A stretch of DNA of 53,405 bases from Salinicola endophyticus (GCF_003206575.1 NZ_PZJO01000002.1:284723-338127), one strand, 5' to 3'. Shown: positions 37,379 through 47,566, numbered from the stretch's first letter. Notes: generated by a model not told the origin, from the sequence alone. Program-made: numbers and translations.

Positions 37379-38012
37379 TCTCGTCTGGCAATCCACCCTG
37401 GAGACGCTCTACATGGTGGCGGTCTCCGGCCTGATCGCCGCCCTGCTGGGCGTACCGCTGGGGGTGCTGCTCTACGTCACCCGGCCGCGCCAGATCCTGG
37501 CCCAGCCGGTGATCAACACCCTGCTCGGGGTGATCACCAACGTCGGCCGTTCGATCCCGTTCATCATTCTGCTGGTGGCAATCATCCCCTTCACGCGGAT
37601 GATCGTGGGCAGCTCGATCGGCACCAACGCCGCCGCGGTACCGCTGACCATTGCCGCTATCCCGTTCGTCGCCCGCCTGGTGGAGGGCGCGCTCAACGAG
37701 GTTTCACCGGGGCTGGTCGAGGCGGCGCAGTCGATGGGCGCCACGCCGCTGCAGATCATCCTCAAGGTACTGCTGCCGGAAGCCCGCGGCGGTATCATCA
37801 ACGGCCTCACCATCACCGTGGTCGCGCTGGTGAGCTACTCCGCCATGGCCGGCGCGGTGGGCGGTGGCGGCCTCGGTGATCTCGGCATCCGCTACGGCTA
37901 CAACCGCTTCAACCCCACCGTGATGCTGATCACCGTCGTGGTGCTGGTAGTGATGGTGCAGCTGTTCCAGAGCCTGGGCGACTATCTGGTGCGCAAGAGC
38001 GACCACAAGTGA
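37359..38012 (+). CDS. metI: methionine ABC importer permease
   Basis: Inner-membrane subunit of MetNIQ, 217 residues, exactly the E. coli length. About five transmembrane segments (for example TLYMVAVSGLIAALLGVPLG, MLITVVVLVVMVQLF) and the coupling motif EAAQSMGATPLQIILKVLLPEA. GGAGG at 37346-37350 precedes the ATG within metN. Overlaps metN by 20 bp, implying coupled translation. Confidence 0.96.
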   Translation: MSSALIDLVWQSTLETLYMVAVSGLIAALLGVPLGVLLYVTRPRQILAQPVINTLLGVITNVGRSIPFIILLVAIIPFTRMIVGSSIGTNAAAVPLTIAAIPFVARLVEGALNEVSPGLVEAAQSMGATPLQIILKVLLPEARGGIINGLTITVVALVSYSAMAGAVGGGGLGDLGIRYGYNRFNPTVMLITVVVLVVMVQLFQSLGDYLVRKSDHK

Positions 38013-38029
38013 CCCCCGGGAGAGCGAGT

Positions 38030-38049
38030 CGCCCCGGCACACCGGGGCG
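38030..38049 (+). other. intercistronic hairpin metI-metQ
   Basis: CGCCCCGG and CCGGGGCG pair perfectly around CACA. No T run follows. Such stems often protect upstream mRNA; here it would separate metNI from metQ. Confidence 0.5.
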
Positions 38050-38085
38050 ATGACGTTCACCACCAGCCCTCATAACCAGAATGCA

Positions 38086-38115
38086 TTACCAAGAGCACGG
38101 TTATTCCGTTATATT
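38086..38115 (+). promoter_or_regulatory. candidate separate promoter for metQ
   Basis: TTACCA (38086-38091) and TATATT (38110-38115, five of six) with an 18-bp spacer. The -35 region is also the left arm of a loose inverted repeat, TTACCAA...TTGGTAA (ends near 38124), which could be an operator. Confidence 0.45.
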
Positions 38116-38181
38116 GTTTTGGTAACGTGCGGCCGGGCTGCCGGCCGCCATTCGCTTCATCGATCAGGGAGAGTTTCGTCA

Positions 38182-38982
38182 ATGCCGATTTCACTCACGC
38201 GCGCACTCGGCGCCACCGTTCTCGGCCTGGGGCTGATCACCGGTACCGCTCACGCGGCTGACGACACCATCAAGGTGGGCACCATGGCCGGCCCGGAGAG
38301 CGATGTCATGCAGACCGCCAAGCAGGTGGCCAAGGAGAAGTACGGTCTCGACGTCGAGATCATCGAGTTCACCGACTACGTCACGCCCAATGCGGCGCTG
38401 GCCGACGGCAGCCTCGATGCCAACGCCTACCAGCACGAGCCCTACCTGCGCGCGATGATGAAGGATCGCGGCTACGACTTCGCCATCGCCGGCAAGACCT
38501 TCGTCTACCCGATCGGCGCCTACTCGGCCAAGTACGACAGCATCGACGACCTGCCCGACGGTGCCACCATCGCCCTGCCCAACGACCCCACCAACGAAGG
38601 GCGAGCGCTGATCCTGATGCACAACAAGGGGCTGATCAAACTCGACGATCCGAGCAATCTCGAGGCCACCCCGATCGATATCGTCGACAACCCCCACGAC
38701 TACTCGTTCAAGGAGATCGAGGCCGCGCAGATGCCGCGCGTGCTGCCGGACGTCGACATGGCCTTCATCAACTCGACTTTCACCCAGCCGGCCGGCCTGA
38801 CGCTGGACGACGCGCTGATCAAGGAGGGGGCAGAGTCGCCCTACGTCAACCTGATCGTGGTGCGTGACGGCCACCAGAACGACAAGGCGGTGCAGGAGCT
38901 GGTCAAGGCCTACCAGTCCGACGCGGTCGAGCAGAAAGCCGAAGCGATGTTCAAGGGCGGTGCCGTTCCCGGTTGGAAATGA
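38182..38982 (+). CDS. metQ: methionine-binding periplasmic protein of MetNIQ
   Basis: Substrate-binding protein (NlpA family), 266 residues. Signal peptide MPISLTRALGATVLGLGLIT with cleavage AHA|AD after residue 25. Unlike E. coli MetQ there is no lipobox Cys, so it should be a soluble periplasmic protein rather than an inner-membrane lipoprotein. The mature part (DTIKVGTMAGPESDVM, EFTDYVTPNAALADGSLDANA, FVYPIGAYSAKY) is typical. AGGGAGAG precedes the ATG. Separated from metI by 169 bp with its own candidate promoter, allowing excess binding protein over MetNI. Confidence 0.95.
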   Translation: MPISLTRALGATVLGLGLITGTAHAADDTIKVGTMAGPESDVMQTAKQVAKEKYGLDVEIIEFTDYVTPNAALADGSLDANAYQHEPYLRAMMKDRGYDFAIAGKTFVYPIGAYSAKYDSIDDLPDGATIALPNDPTNEGRALILMHNKGLIKLDDPSNLEATPIDIVDNPHDYSFKEIEAAQMPRVLPDVDMAFINSTFTQPAGLTLDDALIKEGAESPYVNLIVVRDGHQNDKAVQELVKAYQSDAVEQKAEAMFKGGAVPGWK

Positions 38983-39001
38983 CCCCCGCGAACGCCATCT
39001 G

Positions 39002-39029
39002 AGAACCAGCGCCCCGGCGCTGGTTCTTT
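39002..39029 (+). terminator. intrinsic terminator after metQ
   Basis: AGAACCAGCGC pairs with GCGCTGGTTCT around CCCCGG (39002-39027), followed by TT and TTTCGTT. It separates metQ from msrC, 109 bp downstream. Confidence 0.8.
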
Positions 39030-39090
39030 CGTTGCGGCGCCGCCTCAGGCCCGCCCACGCCTTCACTCACACCCAGGAGCGCCTGTTTGC

Positions 39091-39564
39091 ATGTCCGCTC
39101 GAACCGATACCGACTACGCCAGCCTGGCACGCCAGCTACACGCCCTGCTCGATACCCGCGACTGGCTCACCAATGCCGCCCAGACCAGCGCCTTCCTGAT
39201 GCAGGCGCTCGACGCGCTCAACTGGGTTGGCTTCTACCTGCAGCGCCAGCCGGAAACCCTGGTGCTGGGACCGTTCCAGGGCCAACCGGCGTGCAACCCG
39301 ATCCCCTTCAGCCGCGGGGTGTGCGGTGCCGCGGCGCGTTCGCACACCACCCAGCGCGTCGATGACGTCCACGCCGTGCCGGACCATATCGCCTGCGACG
39401 CCGCCTCCCGCTCGGAGCTGGTGGTGCCGATCGTCGTCGCGGGCCGACTGTGGGGCGTACTCGACATCGACAGCCCCCAGGCGGCACGCTTCAGCGCCGC
39501 GGATCAGGCCGGTATCGAAAGTCTGTGTCGGATCTTCGTCGAGGCGAGCGATCTGGAAGAGTGA
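39091..39564 (+). CDS. msrC: free methionine-(R)-sulfoxide reductase (GAF-domain)
   Basis: Reduces free Met-(R)-sulfoxide to methionine. 157-residue single GAF domain. The three redox cysteines C68, C78 and C102 have the same spacing (10 and 24) as C84, C94 and C118 of E. coli MsrC. GVCGAAARS and SELVVPIVV...GVLDIDSP blocks are present. Position directly behind metNIQ suggests imported oxidised methionine is repaired on entry. A hairpin terminator before it means it probably has its own or read-through transcription. Confidence 0.94.
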   Translation: MSARTDTDYASLARQLHALLDTRDWLTNAAQTSAFLMQALDALNWVGFYLQRQPETLVLGPFQGQPACNPIPFSRGVCGAAARSHTTQRVDDVHAVPDHIACDAASRSELVVPIVVAGRLWGVLDIDSPQAARFSAADQAGIESLCRIFVEASDLEE

Positions 39565-39574
39565 GCGCCGGGAC

Positions 39575-39592
39575 GCCAGCGCTCGCGCTGGC
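39575..39592. terminator. palindromic hairpin between convergent msrC and HDOD gene
   Basis: GCCAGCGC-TC-GCGCTGGC, extended outward by CCGGG/CCCGG pairing. It lacks a T tract, so terminator function is only inferred from its place between convergent stops. Confidence 0.4.
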
Positions 39593-39606
39593 CCCGGCTG
39601 TGGTCT

Positions 39607-40446
39607 TCAAGCCTTGCCGAGAAACACCTCGAGCTCGTCATCGGCGCGCAGGCTCGACACGCTCTCTTCGTAGAGTGCGAGGAGATCGAGGGCGAGCGGC
39701 CGGCGCACGTCGCGCGGCATCTCGCCCAGGGCGTGCTCCTCACGCTGACCGCTGGCGACGTCGCGATAGATGCCGATGGCGAGATGCACCGCGGCGGCGT
39801 AGGGCGAGAACGGCTCGGCCTCCAGCGGCGCACTCTGGTAGGTCAGCGCGCGGCAGATGGTCTCGGGAAAACGCCAGCGGCGCCCCAGCTCTGCCCCCAC
39901 CTCGCTGAAGGTGTAGCCGAACTGGCTCGACTCCAGCTCGCTGCGCGGCGCGCCCTGGGCAACCAGGGTATCGATGCGCGCCATCACCTCGGGATGGGCG
40001 ATATGCATCAACGCCGAGCCGACGTGGTGCAGAATGCCGCAGGTGAAGGCGGTCTCCGGTGAGAGCCCCCCGATCCGACTATGGCGCACGATCGCACGGG
40101 CCAGATTGGCGACCATGAACGAGGTCTTCCAGAAAGCCCGCCGATCCAGCCCCGGCACGTGCTCGATGACACCGACCATCCCCGACGCGATCACCAGCGT
40201 GCGCACACGCTCGAACCCCAGCAGCAGGATCGCATCGTCGATCGAGGCAACGTTGCGCCCGACACCATAGCGCACCGAATTGGCCGCGCGCAGCAGCTTG
40301 AGACTGAGCCCCGGGTCCTTGCGGATATTGGCCGATATCTGCTGAATGCTGGCGCGATCGTCGTCGAGACTGGCGATCAGCTCGGCCACCACGCCAGGGA
40401 TGCTGGGCAGACGGTGAACATGCTCGAACAGCGGCTGATAGGTCAT
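39607..40446 (-). CDS. HDOD-domain signalling protein
   Basis: 279 residues, almost entirely one HDOD domain (a degenerate HD fold lacking the phosphohydrolase His-Asp pair, used in bacterial signalling). Visible: LPSIPGVVAELIASLDDD at the N-terminus, IRKDPGLSLKLLRAANS, SIDDAILLLGFERVRTLV, and AFTCGILHHVGSALM in place of the catalytic HD site. No receiver, GGDEF or EAL partner domain is fused. GAGGAG precedes ATG 40446. Function unknown; neighbours give no hint, as it lies between msrC and the glycerol importer. Confidence 0.88.
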   Translation of the reverse strand: MTYQPLFEHVHRLPSIPGVVAELIASLDDDRASIQQISANIRKDPGLSLKLLRAANSVRYGVGRNVASIDDAILLLGFERVRTLVIASGMVGVIEHVPGLDRRAFWKTSFMVANLARAIVRHSRIGGLSPETAFTCGILHHVGSALMHIAHPEVMARIDTLVAQGAPRSELESSQFGYTFSEVGAELGRRWRFPETICRALTYQSAPLEAEPFSPYAAAVHLAIGIYRDVASGQREEHALGEMPRDVRRPLALDLLALYEESVSSLRADDELEVFLGKA

Positions 40447-40581
40447 CGACGACTCTCCTCTTGGCCGGCATCGACGCAAGGCTCGCCACGAGACCCGCCC
40501 ACGTTCGCCGACTTTTCGTGCAGAACCTCACCGCGTGGCTGCACCTGTGGGTGCCCGACCCGGGAAGACGGCGGTAACTCA

Positions 40582-40608
40582 CAAAAAAGCCCGCCGGTTT
40601 GGGCGGGC
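40582..40608 (-). terminator. intrinsic terminator of the glp importer operon
   Basis: Read leftward, GCCCGCC (40608-40602) pairs with GGCGGGC (40595-40589) and T6 follows (40588-40583). It lies 44 bases after the glpV stop. Confidence 0.9.
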
Positions 40609-40651
40609 CATGATAGCGTTGCTGGTCGTCGTCAGCGACCGTTTTCCGCGC

Positions 40652-42385
<1,734 letters not shown>

Positions 42386-42499
42386 AGCGTTACCTCGGTT
42401 ATTGTGTGGTTCTGCGCCCTGGCGGAGGCGGCGACGCGCTGCCGCGCGAGGACTCCGTCAGCGTGTGCTCCATGACATCCAGCTCGGTTTTGCGGTGTT

Positions 42500-42772
42500 T
42501 CACCCCCATTTCAGCAGTGCGATCAAACCCGCCACGCATACCAGCGTGACGATCCACAGCGGCCAGCCGGTCAGCGCCAGTGCCAGCAGATGGGCATAAG
42601 CGGCGATCAGCAGGCCGATGAACAGGCGATCACCGCGGGTGGTGGAGATCGGCAGGAACCCCTTGCGTTGGTGCCCCGGTGACACCGTCTGCCAGATCGA
42701 CATCCCCACCAGCATCAGCGCGATGATCACGAAGAACGACGCCGTCGGCAGCGTCCAGGCCATCCAGCTCAT
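42500..42772 (-). CDS. glpU: small membrane protein of the glycerol importer (DUF2160)
   Basis: 90 residues with about three hydrophobic segments (ASFFVIIALMLVGMSIW, LFIGLLIAAYAHLLALAL, WIVTLVCVAGLIALL). It always accompanies this importer type, but its task is unknown. ATG 42772 is preferred because GGGGGAAA lies before it and MSWMAWTLPTASFF matches the family; ATGs at 42787 and 42835 lack ribosome sites. The MITE upstream ends 64 bp from this start. Confidence 0.85.
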   Translation of the reverse strand: MSWMAWTLPTASFFVIIALMLVGMSIWQTVSPGHQRKGFLPISTTRGDRLFIGLLIAAYAHLLALALTGWPLWIVTLVCVAGLIALLKWG

Positions 42773-42839
42773 CAGCGTTTCCCCCATAGGTTTTGCACTA
42801 AAACTGCCTTCGCTCGTCAATTTTTCATATAGCACCTAG

Positions 42840-42976
42840 GTGCTGTCTGAAAGTCGACGAGCGCAGGCCAGGCAAGGCAAAAATCGGCGAAAACGCGGAG
42901 TTTACGGGTTGTAAATGAGCATTTTGAGCCGATTTTTAACGCCGCATGGGCGAGCGCAGTACTTTTCAGACAGTGC
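42840..42976. mobile_element. 137-bp MITE inside the glp operon, CTAG target duplication
   Basis: The left end GTGCTGTCTGAAA and the reverse complement of the right end GCACTGTCTGAAA match at 11 of 13 positions; both lead into related GAGCGC motifs. CTAG flanks both sides (42836-42839 and 42977-42980), as for IS5/IS427-type insertions. Inside, AAAAATCGGC and GCCGATTTTT form a second inverted repeat, so the transcript would fold into a long hairpin. No coding capacity. It lies between glpQ and glpU. Confidence 0.85.
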
Positions 42977-43008
42977 CTAGGACGAAGGCTCGAATCGATT
43001 GCCATGAC

Positions 43009-43809
<801 letters not shown>

Positions 43810-43815
43810 GGCGTC

Positions 43816-44679
43816 TCACCCCTTGTCGTCGTTGTGGGTCATGGCGGTATAGAACACCCAGGTCACCAGCAGGATGATCAGGAAGTAGATCAGCGAGAAC
43901 GCTGCGGCCCGGCCCAGGTCGAACTGCCCCAGCGCCATCTGGGTCAGGGTCTGGCTCAGGAAGGTGGTCGCCGTGCCCGGCCCACCACCGGTGAGCACGA
44001 AGGGCTCGGTGTAGATCATGAAACTGTCCATGAAGCGCAGCATCACCGCGATCAGCAGCACGTTCTTGAGCTTGGGTAGCTGGATGTAGCGGAACACCGC
44101 CCAGGAGGAGGCGCGATCGATGCGCGCCGCCTGATAGTAGACATCGGGGATCGAGCGCAGCCCCGAGTAGCACAGCAGTGCCACCAGCGACGTCCAGTGC
44201 CAGACATCCATGATCAGCACCGTGATCCAGGCATCCCGCGGGCTGGAGGCATAGTTGTAGTCGACCCCCAGACCGTTGAGCAGCGAGCCGTAGAGACCGA
44301 TGTCCTCGCGCCCGATGATCTGCCAGATCGTGCCCACCACGTTCCACGGCACCAGCAGCGGCAGCGCCAGCAGAATCAGGCTGACCGGGACGCCCAGGCC
44401 ACGCCGCGGCATCGACAGCGCCACGATGATGCCCAGCGGGATCTCGATCGCCAGCACGCAGAAGGAGTAGATGAACTGGCGCACCAGGGAGTCGTGCAGC
44501 CGCGGGTCGCTGAGAATCTCGCGATACCACTCGGTGCCGACGAAGTAGCGCGTACTCGGGTCGAAGATGTCCTGCACCGAGTAGTTGACCACGGTCATCA
44601 TCGGGATGATGGCGCTGAAGGCGACCAGCACGAAGACCGGCAGTACCAGCCACCACGCCTTGTTGTTATACGGCTTCAT
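43816..44679 (-). CDS. glpP: glycerol ABC importer permease GlpP
   Basis: 287-residue MalF-type permease with six transmembrane segments (WWLVLPVFVLVAFSAIIPMM at the N-terminus) and coupling motif YYQAARIDRASSWAVFRYIQLP (core AARIDRASSW). ATG 44679 overlaps the glpT stop by 14 bases. It pairs with GlpQ to form the channel. Confidence 0.9.
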   Translation of the reverse strand: MKPYNNKAWWLVLPVFVLVAFSAIIPMMTVVNYSVQDIFDPSTRYFVGTEWYREILSDPRLHDSLVRQFIYSFCVLAIEIPLGIIVALSMPRRGLGVPVSLILLALPLLVPWNVVGTIWQIIGREDIGLYGSLLNGLGVDYNYASSPRDAWITVLIMDVWHWTSLVALLCYSGLRSIPDVYYQAARIDRASSWAVFRYIQLPKLKNVLLIAVMLRFMDSFMIYTEPFVLTGGGPGTATTFLSQTLTQMALGQFDLGRAAAFSLIYFLIILLVTWVFYTAMTHNDDKG

Positions 44680-45778
44680 CGGACATCTCCAGCAGCAGGT
44701 CGTTGGCGTAGAAGCGCATCCACGCCTCGGGCAGGTGCAGTCCCACCGTCTCCTCACCGAGGCTTTTGTACTCGTCCACCCGCACCTTGATGAGCTGGCT
44801 CGGGTCCGCCGTGAGTGCCACATCGACGATCTTGAACGACCCCTGATCCTGGATCAGATCGATCCGCCCGGTCAGGGTCGCCGAATCGGCCGGCACCAAC
44901 TCGACGAACTCCGGACGGATGCCCAACTGCAACCGCGCGTTCTCCTGCGCCGCGAGGCGCGCGTGCCACGCCTCGGGTAGCGCCAGCTCGTTGCCGTGAC
45001 AGTGGGCGCGCCCGGCCACGATCTCGAGGTCGAGCAGGTTCATCCCGGGGCTGCCGATGAAGTAGCCGACGAAGGTGTGGCGCGGCATCTCGAACAGCTC
45101 CCGCGGCGTGCCGAACTGCACGATCTGACCGCCGTACATCACCGCGATCTTGTCGGCGAAAGTGGCCGCCTCGAGCTGATCATGGGTGACATAGACCATG
45201 GTCACGTTGAAGCGCTGGTGGATCTCCTTGAGCTTGCGGCGCAGGCGCCACTTGAGCTGAGGGTCGATCACCGTGAGCGGCTCGTCGAACAGGATGGCGG
45301 CGACGTCGTCACGCACCAGACCGCGCCCCATCGACACCTTCTGCTTCTCATCCGCGGTGAGATTGCGCGCCTTGCGCGTCAGCAGCGGCTCGATCTCCAG
45401 CGCCGCCGCCACCTCGCGCACCCGCGCCTCGACGGTAGCCTTCGGCTTGCCCTGATTGCGCAGCGGGAAGGCCAGGTTGTCGAACACCGTCATGGTGTCG
45501 TAGACCACCGGGAACTGAAAAACCTGGGCGATGTTGCGCTGCTGCGGGCTCAGTGCATTGACCACCTTGCCGTCGAACAGCACCTCGCCCTCGGACGGCG
45601 CCAGCAGCCCGGACATGATATTGAGCAGCGTGCTTTTGCCGCATCCGGAGGGCCCCAGCAGCGCATAGGCGCCACCCTGCTCCCACACGTGCTCCATCCG
45701 GCGCAGGGCGTAATCCTCTGCCGCACTCGGATTGTCCTGGTAACTGTGCGCCAGCTGGGCCAAGCGAATCTCTGCCAT
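44666..45778 (-). CDS. glpT: glycerol ABC importer ATP-binding protein GlpT (degenerate signature motif)
   Basis: 370 residues, MalK-like with C-terminal TOBE region. Walker A GPSGCGKS (42-49), Q-loop Q88, Walker B LFDEP (163-167) and H-loop H199 (YVTHD) are canonical. The ABC signature is not: LTADEKQ (140-146) replaces LSGGQ, and the D-loop reads VIDPQ. Its partner GlpS is complementary (see there). It lies 10 bp after glpS and overlaps glpP. Name follows the Rhizobium importer; it is not the E. coli glycerol-3-phosphate antiporter GlpT. Confidence 0.9.
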   Translation of the reverse strand: MAEIRLAQLAHSYQDNPSAAEDYALRRMEHVWEQGGAYALLGPSGCGKSTLLNIMSGLLAPSEGEVLFDGKVVNALSPQQRNIAQVFQFPVVYDTMTVFDNLAFPLRNQGKPKATVEARVREVAAALEIEPLLTRKARNLTADEKQKVSMGRGLVRDDVAAILFDEPLTVIDPQLKWRLRRKLKEIHQRFNVTMVYVTHDQLEAATFADKIAVMYGGQIVQFGTPRELFEMPRHTFVGYFIGSPGMNLLDLEIVAGRAHCHGNELALPEAWHARLAAQENARLQLGIRPEFVELVPADSATLTGRIDLIQDQGSFKIVDVALTADPSQLIKVRVDEYKSLGEETVGLHLPEAWMRFYANDLLLEMSDEAV

Positions 45779-45788
45779 GATCGTCTCC

Positions 45789-46886
45789 TCAGGCGCGCGC
45801 CGCGGTGGCGGGGGATGCCGGCGAGAGCAGCAGCTCCCCGTCCGGCTCGAACACGAACATCTCGGCGCACGGCAGATGGATCTCGAGCGCCTGATCCACC
45901 GCCAGCTCGTGAATACCGCCCAGATGCGCGACCAGATCGATCTCGTCGTGAGTCATGTGCAGGAAGGTCTCGGAACCGCCGATCTCGGCCACCCGCACCT
46001 GCACCGGCAGGCACAGCGCCTCCCCCGTGGCCAGCGGCGCGAGCGAGACGTGGTGCGGCCGCACGCCGAGACGGTAGTGGCCCTCCTCCAGACGCTGCCA
46101 GGCCGCCGGCAGCGGTAGTCGCTGGCGGCCGATCCGACACTCGCCCCCGGCGATCTCGGCCGCCAGCAGATTGATCGGTGGCTCGCCGAACAGGCTCGCC
46201 GCCTCCAGATTGCAGGGCTGACGGTAGACCGCCTCGCTGGGGCCGCTCTGAACGATACGCCCCTCCTTGAGCAGCACCGTGGTCCCGCCCAGGGCAAGTG
46301 CCTCGGCGGGCTCGGTGGTGGCGTAGACCGCCAGGGTGTCACGCGATGCGAACAGCTTGCGCATCTCCACCCGCAGCGACTCGCGCAGCTTGTAGTCGAG
46401 ATTGACCAGCGGTTCGTCGAACAGCACGAGGTCCGCGTCTTTGACCAGCGCCCGCGCCATGGCCGTGCGCTGCTGCTGGCCGCCGGAGAGCGCCTGCGGA
46501 TAGCGTCCGAGCAAATGGTCGATGCCCAGCATGTGGGCGGTCTCCTCGACCCGGCGCTGGATCTCGGCCCGCGCCACCTTGGCTTGCTTGAGCGGCGAGG
46601 CGATATTGTCGAAGACGTTCAGGGTGGGATAGTTTATGAACTGCTGATACACCATCGAGACGTTGCGCTGCCGCACCGGCACATCGGTCATGTCACGGCC
46701 GCCCAGCCACACGCGTCCGCGGGTGGGCGTGTCCAGCCCCGCCATCAGCCGCATCAGCGTGGTCTTGCCAGCCAGCGTATGACCGAGCAGAACGTTGAAC
46801 GAGCCGCCGTCGAGCTGCAGATTGGCCTCGTCGATATAAGTCTCGCCACGTACCTTCAACGTCACGTTTTCGAGTTGTAATGACAT
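45789..46886 (-). CDS. glpS: glycerol ABC importer ATP-binding protein GlpS (degenerate H-loop)
   Basis: 365 residues, MalK-like with C-terminal TOBE region. The signature LSGGQQQR (133-140) and Walker B LFDEP (155-159) are canonical. Walker A is the unusual GHTLAGKT (35-42), and the H-loop His is replaced by Thr191 (VYATTEP instead of VYVTHD). First gene of glpSTPQUV. ATG 46886 is the family start; AAAGGGG lies upstream. The 414-bp region before it carries several TTCGAA-centred palindromes that probably bind GlpR. Confidence 0.9.
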   Translation of the reverse strand: MSLQLENVTLKVRGETYIDEANLQLDGGSFNVLLGHTLAGKTTLMRLMAGLDTPTRGRVWLGGRDMTDVPVRQRNVSMVYQQFINYPTLNVFDNIASPLKQAKVARAEIQRRVEETAHMLGIDHLLGRYPQALSGGQQQRTAMARALVKDADLVLFDEPLVNLDYKLRESLRVEMRKLFASRDTLAVYATTEPAEALALGGTTVLLKEGRIVQSGPSEAVYRQPCNLEAASLFGEPPINLLAAEIAGGECRIGRQRLPLPAAWQRLEEGHYRLGVRPHHVSLAPLATGEALCLPVQVRVAEIGGSETFLHMTHDEIDLVAHLGGIHELAVDQALEIHLPCAEMFVFEPDGELLLSPASPATAARA

Positions 46887-47066
46887 CGGCCGGGAAACCC
46901 CTTTGTTTTCTTTTCCGAGCATCGTAAAACAGCCATTCGAAAAAGCCATAGGGCGCGCCAGGCGGTCCTGCCAAGCAATTTCTTAGCTTTTGATTAATAA
47001 GGAATTAAAGATCATTGAACCTTAGTATCAGCGACTATTGGACGATAGGAAAACCGCCCTTTTATT

Positions 47067-47119
47067 ACGACTAAAGTCGTTATATCTGTTGGCTTTCGAA
47101 AGCCTTTGCTTTTCGAAAA
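47067..47119 (-). promoter_or_regulatory. cluster of palindromes upstream of glpS (candidate GlpR operators)
   Basis: Three perfect palindromes: ACGACT-AA-AGTCGT (47067-47080), GGCTTTCGAAAGCC (47091-47104) and TTTTCGAAAA (47110-47119). The last two are centred 17 bp apart on TTCGAA. The remaining leader down to 46887 is AT-rich near 46976-47025 and probably holds the promoter, which I cannot place. 47120-47260 is gene-free and purine-rich on the + strand. Confidence 0.55.
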
Positions 47120-47260
47120 ATGACATGAATGGTGCAACGGATCCGTGTTTTATGGCGCCGGGAGCGGGAGAAAGGCGAGGGAAAGAGACGTGCAGAGGGA
47201 CAGAATGAAGGAAAAGCGCCAAGGGGAAGAAAAAGCATGGCGGGAAAGAGTGAGACGACA

Positions 47261-47295
47261 CAAACGCAAAACCCCAGGCCAAGGGCCTGGGGTTT
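47261..47295 (-). terminator. intrinsic terminator of the tRNA-Val pair
   Basis: AAACCCCAGGCC (47269-47280) pairs with GGCCTGGGGTTT (47284-47295) around AAG; leftward tail TTTTGCGTTTG. It starts six bases after the second tRNA. Confidence 0.85.
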
Positions 47296-47300
47296 CGAGA

Positions 47301-47377
47301 TGGTAGGACCGAGCGGATTTGAACCGCTGACCTCCACGATGTCAACGTGGCGCTCTAACCAACTGAGCTACGGTCCT
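47301..47377 (-). tRNA. tRNA-Val (anticodon GAC)
   Basis: 77 bases including encoded CCA. Acceptor AGGACCG/CGGTCCT, D-loop AGTTGGTTA, anticodon stem CCACG/CGTGG with loop TTGACAT (GAC), T-loop TTCAAAT. All stems pair. Second gene of the pair as transcribed; identical in sequence to the copy at 47403-47479. Confidence 0.97.
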
Positions 47378-47402
47378 GCAAACGGTGGCAGTGCAAGGCG
47401 AC

Positions 47403-47479
47403 TGGTAGGACCGAGCGGATTTGAACCGCTGACCTCCACGATGTCAACGTGGCGCTCTAACCAACTGAGCTACGGTCCT
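47403..47479 (-). tRNA. tRNA-Val (anticodon GAC)
   Basis: 77 bases including CCA, same cloverleaf as its neighbour (loop TTGACAT, anticodon GAC reading GUC/GUU). First of the pair as transcribed; the spacer is 25 bp. A promoter-like element lies 88 bp upstream. Confidence 0.97.
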
Positions 47480-47566
47480 GCTGCTGTCGCTGTGGTGTCA
47501 TCGACAGGCTTTTGCTGCCTTTGCACCTTGGTTATCCGGCCTGCCTCGCCGTGACAACGGAAGCGA

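Noticed and set aside
46950-47010. Sigma-54 promoter upstream of glpS
   Set aside because: A TTGGCAGG exists on the minus strand but no correctly spaced GC element follows.
47129-47554. 141-codon + strand frame with an internal duplicated peptide (VGPSGFEPLTSTMSTWRS)
   Set aside because: The repeat is simply the antisense of the two tRNA-Val genes; this peptide is a well-known annotation artefact.
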